Positions 12,312 through 20,985 of a stretch of 64,000 nucleotides of DNA are shown piece by piece. Every line of letters begins with the position of its first letter. Within the stretch, counting starts at the first letter, position 1. The stretch is taken from assembly GCA_018287875.1 (NCBI GenBank), contig JAGVVL010000001.1, positions 6,572,001 to 6,636,000 on the forward strand, read 5' to 3'. The notes below the pieces were generated by a model, which was not told the origin of the DNA, searched no databases, and saw nothing but the letters and a program-made list of their open reading frames with translations. This DNA is from Nigrospora sphaerica. Lineage: Eukaryota > Ascomycota > Sordariomycetes > Amphisphaeriales > Apiosporaceae. The translations under genes were made by a program, and so were the position numbers.

Positions 12312-12911
12312 CGGCCTCCCGTGCGCCCGCGCGCAGGCAGGCAGGCAGGTACGGGAGCGCCTGCGGATTTTGTAGAAAGTATGCCACCGCGGCGTGTTTT
12401 GCACTACGTAAATGAAGGACGGGAAAGGCGGGAAGACCGGGTTATAGATTTGATTTGCGCCCCTCCCCCCCTGAAAGGACGGGCCCGGCCGAAGACCCGC
12501 CTCTCGGGGGGATCTCCGGGGGAGGCAAAGTGTCCAGCGGTCATGGGACGGTGTTGCGGCATTATGTCATTGTCACGGTGTAGGGGTCGGCGGAGCATCT
12601 TATAAGCAATGTTGCTTTCGATAATACTACTATAAGCGTCTCGTCGTCCATTACGCCACCAACCCACTTCAATGAGTGATGTGCGTATACGTCCCTGGGG
12701 TCTCCCACCCAAGAACCCAGAGACCGGAGAGCCTGTCTGGTGAGGACGTAGTTCGTATAGCATCACGTCGGGTGGGCTTGCACGCTATGATTTGTGGGGT
12801 GGGGGGTATCAGGGATGGGGTCGTCGTCCCCAGTTGTACACTACAAGAGCCCTCCTTAATGCTATGTCATGCTCGCGGTGCGGGGGGAAGCGCCTTGCCT
12901 TCTACTCGGCA
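12312..12911. other. convergent intergenic region
   Basis: This 600-bp spacer lies between the 3' ends of the GST fusion gene (+) and NUP84 (-). It contains GC-rich DNA and a short AT-rich patch near 12600-12640 (TATAAGC, ATAATACTACTATAAG) that may serve polyadenylation. I see no gene. Confidence 0.5.
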
Positions 12912-15900
12912 TCACCGCTTCACGCTCCACAGTTCCCTCGACCAGCCCAGCTCCCGCATCTTTTTGCTGCTACCGCCTCCGCCCGACTTCTTGTCGGCGC
13001 CGCTGACGGCCAAAGCCTTGCTGCAACTGGCAAAGCCCTCGACCACCTCCTTCATGCGGCCGTTCTTCATCAGCACGGCTGCGAGATCCGAGTCCTTCTC
13101 GGCGATCGTGGCCGCGAGCTCCATACACTCGAGCAGGTTCTCCCTCGATAGGTTAGTGCCGGCGAAATGCAGCACGCTGATGTATCCCAGCACCGTCTCC
13201 GGCAGATACATGTCCCGGAGGAGTTCGAAATCTTTCTCCTCTATCGTCGAGTTAGGAACACCAGGGGCTCTATCCGCGGGGGGCATGCGGGGCTTCGACA
13301 TACCACGGGTGGACTCTTTCAGCCAGCCGCGGAGGCAAGGCTGGACCAAGTGCTTGATCCTCTTCACCTCCTCGCCAATGTGAACCCAGAAGTCACGGGG
13401 CATGTTGTTGGTTGTGCTACTTGCAGACATTAGCCCCCCGTCGCCGTCGCGTATGCTTCCACTTTCCAACTTACTCTTGTGCGAGCTCTTCACTCGATGC
13501 CACCGTCTCCATGGCGTCAAGAACTCGGACCATGGACTCCAGTTCCAAGAAGTTCTTGGCCGTGGTCAGGTCGCGGGGCCCGGCATAACCCTCGTCGAAA
13601 AGAGCGTTATTGGTGTCAGGGTCGGGGAACCATGACAAATCGTCCTCGTCGGCTATGGACAGCCCGGCTTTTCTGAAAACGTCGGCACACTTGACGCGCT
13701 CGGAAAGAGCGCGAGCCGCGAATAGGTTGTAATTCTCTGTTCACAGGGTCAGTTACGGAACCGGCACATTTGGGAAGGGGGGGGGGGGGGGGGGGGGGGA
13801 CACAAGGAACACGGGTTCCAAGTGGGTCCCACGTACTTAGGAAGCGCTTGTAAATAGCGACACCGGCACTGAAGAGCTCATCTGCCAGGTCGTCGCCGAG
13901 TGTCATCCACTCGAGTGACTGGATCAGCTGCTCGTCCACGGGGTCAAGAGCGTCCGGGACCTCCCCGAAGAAATCGGGCCTCATCCGACGGCCGTACTTC
14001 AGCGACGGCGGCTCATCCAAGAAGATGTTGAGGCGACCAGGAATCAGGCTGCTGTTGTTGCCTTCCGGGTGCTCTTTCAGCAGCGAGTTGGGCTGGAACA
14101 CGACGAATTCGTTGGGGTCCATGCCCAGCTTGCTCATAATCCTCAAAAGAGTGTTGCGCTCCTCAGGGTCAACAATCAGGCTCACGTTCCGACTCAAGGT
14201 GAAAAAGGCCCTCTCCCCGCGCATCTTGGAGCAATAAAGCGGCAGGAGCTCTACCAGGTTGTGCAGGCGTAAGGCACTGACGTAGGCTGCCAGAACATTC
14301 TCTTGGGCGTTTCGTAGGCTCGTGTCGGCGGAGCCGCCGCCTTGCGCCTCTTCAAGACTCGAGAGCAGGAGGAAAACGTGAACCAAAACACGGAGACCAT
14401 CCGGGTCGGGCAGCGAGAAGTACTTGCTTTCGTCTGATTTGTTCACCGACTGGTTGAATTCGGGCACCAGAGCAGAAACCCCCTCCTTGTTGGCGTGGCG
14501 GCCCAGGACAAGACCATTCTCGTGGACGAACTGGCCGACGGTGTCGGCGATGATGGCAGCCTGGAGGGACTTGACGGGTTGCTGGGCTTCCTCGGACGTT
14601 TTGGGGTTGGTTTCCAGGTATTGAACGATGCGCTCGCCGACAGGGGCGCTGTCTCCGTGGAACTGGAGAGCGTTGAAGACGGGCAGGGACTGCGTGGCGC
14701 CTTGCACAGTGTCCGGTGTCGATCGCTTCATGACATAGCTGTCGAACTGCGACCGCAGCAGCGCATTGTAGTGGGCAAAGATGAAGTCGTCCCAAGTCTT
14801 GCATACCTTCTCTACGCTTGGGATGTCGCCCGACAGAACGCCATAGACGGCCCGCTCGAAGTCATCCGTGCCGCCATTGCGCGCCAGGGCATAGCACGTC
14901 CGCCGCCAGAGCATAGTGGACAAAGGATCAGCCACCGTCCGGTCACCCTCGCCGTCGCGAGCTAGGGGCATGGCGGACATGCTTACAGCCCGCCAAACCT
15001 CGGTCCTTTCCACGCACCAGTCCCGGATCTCTGACATGCTCCTACCCCGTCGGAGCAGCTCGTAACAGCCCAGCCAGATGGCACGCTCGAAATATTCGTC
15101 TTGCGCTTCGAGCTTGCGGTCCCGCTGCCTCGTAACGACATCCGGGTCCAGCTGCGTGACCAGAAGCTCCGTCTTGTCCGAGTTCAAGTGCTCGGCCGTG
15201 ACGTCGGCTGCGCTGGGATCCAGAGGTCCATTCCAGCCGTGCGTGGATTTCCGCATTTTAATGGCCGTCCGTGTGTGAAGCCAGCCGTGCGCGACAATGT
15301 CCCCGCGGTCGGCCTTTTGTTGGTATTCGCGGACCATATCGTCGATGTCGGCGCCAGTCCTGTCCGAGAAGTCCTGCATGCACTCCAAGATAGCCTTTCG
15401 CTCCTGGGCAGTGATGTCGGATTGGAGAAACTCGTCCCACAAATGCCCTCCGCTGGGCACTTTGGACAGATCGCGGCGCTTGGTCTGGAGAAGCTTCCTG
15501 TCGGGGTGCCTCAAGGGCAGCAAACGCCGTAGAAGATCCCACGTCTGGGCCTCGAGCTCCCACTGGCGCAATTCATCGTCTTCTTCGTCGTCGTCGTCGT
15601 CGTCGTCGTCATCCGCGTCGAGGGCCTCGTCCACGTCCATAGACTCTTGGCTGGAGTTGTCCTGAGCCCGGCGGCGAGAGGGGCCGGAGAGTCGACTGTT
15701 GGCACGGAGACGGCGGGCATTCTCCGAAGCCAAGTTGTAGTACCTGTTCGCAAGCTTGAAAACGTCGGCACGCCTTTCTGCGGGCGTCCTTGACGAGGCC
15801 GAGACGGAATCGAGGGCCTTGGCAAAGCGTTCAGCCTCGTTTGCAAAACGCAGCGCGGCATGGGACTGGAAGGGGATCTCGTCTTCCATGTCGTCTTCGT

Positions 15901-15946
15901 TGACGAGCGAAACATTCTCGCTCTCGTACTCGTCGGCCTGGTCCAT
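12912..15946 (-). CDS. NUP84: nuclear pore Y-complex nucleoporin Nup84/Nup107
   Basis: This is a scaffold nucleoporin of the Y-shaped outer-ring complex at the nuclear envelope, a mostly alpha-helical solenoid. Three exons (15946-13837, 13736-13475, 13416-12912) give 958 aa, the length expected for the family. Supporting stretches include WDLLRRLLPLRHPDRKLL, the region around residues 200-230 (GADIDDMVREYQQKADRGD, then AHGWLHTRTA), WLGCYELLRRGRSM and LWRRTCYALAR. An acidic run of about 20 Asp/Glu lies at residues 106-125, encoded by a GTC-type trinucleotide repeat. The third exon can start after AAG (13420) or TAG (13417); both keep frame and differ by one residue. Intron 1 contains 23 consecutive cytosines on the coding strand. 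The frame upstream of the ATG is open but is closed by TAG two codons before the ATG. Confidence 0.9.
13777..13799. repeat. homopolymer G23 (C23 on the coding strand) in NUP84 intron 1
   Basis: Twenty-three consecutive G on the given strand. On the transcribed orientation it is a C tract inside a 100-nt intron, between donor and acceptor, and could act as an extended pyrimidine tract. Its length is likely polymorphic and error-prone in sequencing. Confidence 0.9.
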
Positions 15947-17194
15947 GGCGGGCTAGTTGGCGGGCTCGCGCGTTGGATCGGCAAGTCTCGCGTAGGTCGA
16001 TGCAGCCGGGCCGGAGGCTGGGAGAGGGATCGACACAGTGACCTCTGGTACGGTGATGGGGCGCAGGTCTGGTTGTGCCTTTAGAACGACGGGAAGGAAA
16101 GTGCTGCCTCGCGTAGCATGGTCGACGTTGGTCGGGCCACTTGGTATAGGCTTAGGAGGCTGGATTTGCCAGGAGCCGCGTTCCTGGCGCAGCGAATCGG
16201 CGACTGGGATGCCGATGTGTTGAAGGGAGAGAGGCAGGTATCGCGGAACAGACGGTTTGGCGAATACGGGTGCGACGGACTGTCTATATTTGTTTGGGTA
16301 CAACTGTAGGCCGTGTGAGAGGTTGCTAGCAGCTTCAATTCCTCAGCTCGCGCGCCCAGCCGCCCGTCCGCCAAACCAGCCTACGCCAAAAATCCAAGCT
16401 TGGCACTTGAGGCGCGTCTTCAACCTCCAGGTGGGACACGCGCCCCACGTCCCTCTCTCTCTCAACTCCCATCTCCTCTACACACTCTTTCTCTAGGTCT
16501 GGACCACCAGACATTGATCCGTCCAGCCTCTTATGTCCGTAAGTATACAAAGTACATAACCTGCATGGCCATACATTCTCAAGCGGTACCTTGGTAAGAT
16601 GCACCCGAAGCGGGTATAAGTACACAGTAGGCCTGAAGTGTAACTACCTAGGGTTGCACGCAACCCAGCAGAGTCGGTAAGTACTTGGGTAGGTGCTTGC
16701 TTATGGCAAACATCCAGCAGCTCCTACACCTGCACGGACCGCAGAAGCTGATGTGGGGCGGCCAGCCGGCGGCTCAACTTTTCTTGAGAATTTTCGCAAT
16801 GGCCGCTGTCTTTGATTTCTCTTTCCTTCTTCAATGTCATCGGCATCCTTATTAGAGTCTCGGGACAGGCCATTTCTTTCAATGCTTGTCCAGGTCCCTC
16901 GGGGCCTCTTTGCGCGCTCAAAGGTCGCCTAGAAGGAATTATCGCTCTCCATTACGTCGCCTGCCTCCTACGTGCAGGCCGACATCAGAAGGAGCGTGAC
17001 ACATTACCCTGCCTTTGCTAGGCGGTGCTATATCCCTAGCCTGGCCCAAGGCAGCCTGGCTCCCAAACGAAATACCCACGAAGTAATTCGGCCTCTATAT
17101 ATATAGACCCTAAAGATTTTCGTGAGGTGCCGGCAATCTACGGGGCCCCATACCGTTCCGGGACGCCTGCGAGCTTGCAATGGGCACCACGGTA
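15947..17194. other. intergenic, NUP84 upstream region
   Basis: NUP84 leaves leftward, and CMC4 ends at the right border. A frame open from about 16303 to 15953 on the minus strand has no ATG, and I do not call it. A TA-rich element (TATATATATAGACC) lies near 17095-17107. No other structure is evident. Confidence 0.5.
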
Positions 17195-17640
17195 TCACTT
17201 GGCCTCGCTCCGTTGCTTCATTTTCAGCCGCAGCAGACTTGCCTTGGGACAGCTTGCACTCGTAGCACCTTCTCCGTTCCTGCGGTAGAAGGCATCACAG
17301 CATTCGTACAAGGCATCCACCAGGTTCTGGCACTTGGCCTCGTTGTAATTGTTCTTGGTCAGGCAGCCTGCCGGGTGGCCGGGGCGGCTGTCAGCTTGGC
17401 CGAATCGCGTGGTACTCTCAGAGGGGTTGGAGGGGGCGCAGACTTTGAATAGCACACTGCGCACACGCGTTCGCAAGTCAGCAAGCAGGGCCGGGACATG
17501 GCCGGGTTTTGACGTACTGCTCGGGGATGGCAAGGCGGACTGGCCTTCAAATCGTCCTCCAACGGCTAGGATTCCCGTCAATACGGATCTGGCAAGGTCA
17601 CGAGAGTCTACCACGCGCAACAGGGGGGGCCGCAAACCAT
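17195..17640 (-). CDS. CMC4: Cmc4-like twin CX9C mitochondrial intermembrane-space protein
   Basis: This is a small protein of the mitochondrial intermembrane space, oxidatively folded by the Mia40 pathway in this family. Reading the minus strand, an exon at about 17562-17518 gives LEDDLKASPPCHPRA. A 13-nt microexon (17456-17444, TGTGCTATTCAAA) gives CAIQ. Exon 17367-17195 gives SCLTKNNYNEAKCQNLVDAL, then YECCDAFY, SCPK and LLRLKMKQR. Spliced, these restore the family signature CHPRACAIQSCLTKNNYNEAKC with its CX9C pair, followed by the second Cys set. The microexon donor is the weak GTCTGC. The true start is uncertain. The frame before LEDDLK closes at a TAG, so a further upstream exon is needed. 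The ATG at 17640 with donor GTTTGC is the nearest candidate. Core identity is secure; the first exon is not. Confidence 0.75.
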
Positions 17641-19030
17641 TGTAGAGGGCAGGTTGGTGAATGAATTATTCGGTAGAAGGCTTCGGATATGGGACCGGAA
17701 AACGGCCAAAGTCACACCGTCTGCGATGGGTTCGTAGTTGGTCGTGTGCCTAAACAGAAAGGGAATCGCAACTGGAGGCGACCAAAACTTGCATTCAACA
17801 ACGAAGCAACTTGAATATGGGTAATACATAGAACTAGACACGGCGTAGCAGTGCTTAACGCACAGTAAAGTACAAGGCTAGCATGGTCCCATATCTAATC
17901 AGGCTTGGCTACAACAAAACAGTACTGCAAAGGCTCGGTTGAGCATAATGATGTAATACCAGAGAGGCGTCTCCAACGCCATCTCGTGGCCATGTACGGA
18001 ACGGGAAGCCTCAGGTACTCCCTCTCACGTGCGCGCAGCAGCTGCCGGGTGCTTATATACCGAATATAAGGGTGGGACAAGCCGTCCGGCCTTCATTGGC
18101 CAGTGATGGTCTTTTGCAATCATACTACACGAGACCCTACATCGCGCTGCACGGCGGCCACGAACATGGAGCAGCCTGGAGGCAGCATATATTGCCGAAT
18201 CTGTACTTGTTCCTCTGGCCTACTCCGCTGTCTGCTTCGGCTGAGATCTTAAGAGCAAGAAGCCCCATCACCTTCTGAACCTTAGATTGCACAGTTGTAG
18301 TAGGGCAAACAATGAGGTCGTCCCTCCGATCCCCAGGGCTGCCAGAAGTTTCCAGGCTAGGAAAACAAAAGCTGCCTGCTGCTGCAGATGCTACTTATTA
18401 ATCAGGCACTTGCATCCCGATCCGATCTCCACGGATCCGTGCCACCACGGGGGTTGCCTCTGCAAGCACGGGCTGTGACTTCTTTGTTTGGCACAACCAA
18501 CACCCATGGGTAGTGAGCCCAGCGTACAGTCTTTCAAACCCCCCTCGCTTGGTGTCTAGAGGCCCTCGGTGCATTAGGTCCACGTCTTTCTGGGGCATCC
18601 GACTGGAGGAGGCGAGTATTCTGAGACGGACAAATACCTGTTTAGGTACATGTATGGATGCTTCCGCTTATGGGATCCCCCAAGCTACCCTATCTAACAT
18701 GTAGTGGATGCGCCGGCCGGTTCATATGGTTGGGGAAGGGGCCTTGCACCTTGGATACTACCTCAGAACAACCACTCCAGGTGCAGAGACATGAGGCCCC
18801 GGGTTTCTTGCCCTTCGATTATTCATGGGCATGTGAAATATTTTCTATGCATCCAAACCTCGCCTTGGTGGCAACTGCTTTCATGCACAAGGTCAACGGG
18901 TCTCAGCTGGAAAGCGTGCCTTGGGTGGGTTGTAGGGTCGCCAACAACTTATGTAGCCAAAGTAGGTACATGTAACCCAAGCGACAGCAGTTGGTGCCTC
19001 TCATCTCTCCAGCTGTTATGATGTAGGTAC

Positions 19031-19050
19031 CTCTCTCTCTCTCTCTCTCT
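19031..19050 (+). repeat. (CT)10 microsatellite
   Basis: Ten perfect CT units about 570 bp upstream of the SUMO ATG, directly after a TAGGTACC element. It could be a promoter pyrimidine element; that is inference. Confidence 0.85.
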
Positions 19051-19431
19051 AACAACCTGCCAACTCAACCCAACCTACTACACAACCCCCCTTCTCCAGG
19101 TATTCAGACTTGACTGACGGCCTTCCGGCCTTGCTAAACCATTCCAACATTACCTCGGATTGACTTCTCTTTTTTCCTTTCCTCCCTCGCCCACAGCCAG
19201 TTTCTGCCATCCCACACTCCTCTCCCGTTCCGTTCGCCCTCCCTCCCGCCTTCACTCTCTTGAGTACATACATACCTTCCCACACGACCACTCGCACCAG
19301 TCGGAACCCAGCGTCCAGGCCCCTCCTGCACTCCCCTCTGGACTACTTAACTCCACCCACCACAACCAACGCGCCTCATTTGAACACGATACGACACGAG
19401 ATAGCCCAGACACATACAGAGGCTTCTTGAG

Positions 19432-19558
19432 GTATGGAATTTTTACGACGCTTACGGCGGACCTAGCCCTACCCTACGACCCCCCGTTTTCTACCCTTTA
19501 CCACCGGCGTCCCTCGCAACCCGAGCTTCCACTAACCTTCCCTCTGCTTTCCTCGCAG
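19432..19558 (+). other. probable 5' UTR intron of the SUMO gene
   Basis: Donor GTATGG at 19432, a branch-like ACTAAC at 19531-19536 and acceptor CTCGCAG at 19552-19558 lie in the right order and spacing just 62 bp before the SUMO ATG. No coding frame crosses it, so it would be a leader intron. Only transcript data can confirm it. Confidence 0.6.
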
Positions 19559-19620
19559 TAGCCTAGGCGTCACGATCAGCAAACCCCGCCGCAATCTACG
19601 ACGGTCAAGCCTATCGCAAT

Positions 19621-20015
19621 ATGTCTGACCACAACGAGAGCGGAAGTCCCGCGGGCGACCATGCCGACGCCGGCGCCGGTGGCGCCGTCGAGCACCTGAA
19701 CATCAAGGTGACGGATAACAACAACGAAGTCTTCTTCAAGATTAAGCGCTCTACCAAGCTCGAGAAGCTCATGAACGCTTTTTGCGAGCGACAAGGCAAG
19801 AACCCTTCGTCGGTGCGCTTCTTGTTTGAGGGACAACGTGTGCAGCCGACCGACACGCCCGATACTGTAGGTTTCATTTCCCCGCTTGAACAGCCGTGCG
19901 GACCAGAGGCGCCAGCTCCTGCTTGCGCTTCAGCTTACTGACAGGGTTCCAGCTTGAGATGCAAGACAGTGACACGCTCGAGGTGCACCAAGAGCAGGTT
20001 GGCGGAGCATGGTAA
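19621..20015 (+). CDS. SMT3: small ubiquitin-like modifier SUMO (Smt3)
   Basis: This ubiquitin-fold modifier is conjugated to lysines of nuclear and other proteins. Two exons (19621-19866 and 19953-20015) give a 102-aa precursor. The acidic and Gly/Ala-rich N-terminal tail (residues 1-24) is followed by the beta-grasp core: HLNIKVTDNNNEVFFKIKRS, then TKLEKLMNAFCERQGK, VRFLFEGQRVQPTDTPDTLE and MQDSDTLEVHQEQVGG. The mature diglycine is followed by only two residues, Ala-Trp, which a Ulp-type protease must remove before conjugation. Intron phase and the LFEG/TPDT motifs match fungal SUMO genes. It is the only SUMO gene seen in the window, and identity is not in doubt. Confidence 0.97.
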
Positions 20016-20985
20016 TTCGCCTCTATAATGCAGTCGGACTCCGCCGGAAACACTTACGCTTGGATTTTGATTAGAACCCTGCCAAGTTGGACGCAACGAG
20101 CAATCGATCGAGGAGGGGGGTTCTCGTGGCTACACCCCGAAACAGGAGGAACGAATATGCGGGCGAATTGCCCTTTTGCAACTTAGGAGTTTGACGCGCC
20201 ACGGCTGGTACATGAATTGATTCCACTACTCGATGATGATGACAATCTGGAAGTTTAGCTTTCGTGTTTCGCTGATTCCCCGTACCTGGCCCACGCATCG
20301 CCTCAGACGACCGACAAGGCCCTTTCTGATCCCCTCGTTCTCGTGCCAATACCACCATCTCCTCACTTGCCGCGAACCAGACGTTCCCCGATATCCCGTA
20401 ATGCTGCGGATTCTCCACGTATATCTACGGCGTTGCAGATCTGCGTCCCCGGCGGGCTTACGTTGTAGCTACACCACGAGAGCGGCGGTCAAAGCAACGA
20501 TATACGGATGGGTGGGTGGCGGCGGGGAGAATTCATTACAACTTGCTGAGGTGGTGTCATCCAAAGAAGGCGGCAGCAGTGATATTAGTAGTAGCGCGTG
20601 CGTCTGTCAGTGTCTGCCCAGTACCAAGGGAGGCGTGCCTTGAAAATAAATACAACCAAAGCGAAAAAAGGCATGCGATTTCGAACGCCAGTAAACCATG
20701 GTCGCCGCCCCAGATGCTTCGCTTTGTTCAAACCAACAAATCCCACGAACCCACTTCTCCCATCTTCCCGCATATGGAAAGCAGCCTTCCTTGTCCCTAG
20801 CCGTACTCCAACCAAGGCCCATATAGGAGGGGCATGCATATCCGGAGGAAGGGGGAACTTCGGGTGGGGGGCCTCTTCCCTTCCCCTTCCCTCTCCCTCT
20901 CTCCCTCTCTCCCGCTCCCTCTCCCCTCTCCCCTCTCCTTGTCCGCTGAAGGCGGACTTGCCCCCGGCCACGGGGCGATTTCCCC
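20016..20985. other. convergent intergenic region
   Basis: This separates the 3' ends of SUMO (+) and the LIM gene (-). A long CCCTCTCC-type polypyrimidine tract occupies about 20877-20940, immediately past the LIM stop codon on its coding strand (there it is purine-rich). I see no gene. Confidence 0.5.

Larger units (their letters stand above)
17641..19620. other. intergenic and SUMO promoter
   Basis: CMC4 and the SUMO gene are divergent. I find no supported coding sequence in nearly 2 kb. The right third (about 19030-19430) is strongly pyrimidine-rich, including (CT)10 at 19031-19050, as expected for a constitutive fungal promoter and 5' leader. TAGGTAC-like elements occur near 18645, 18962 and 19024. 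Confidence 0.5.

Noticed and set aside
15953..16303. Minus-strand frame open for about 117 codons just upstream of, and in frame with, NUP84
   Set aside because: It contains no ATG, ends with TAG two codons before the NUP84 ATG, and I found no convincing splice path into NUP84. Most likely 5' leader sequence.
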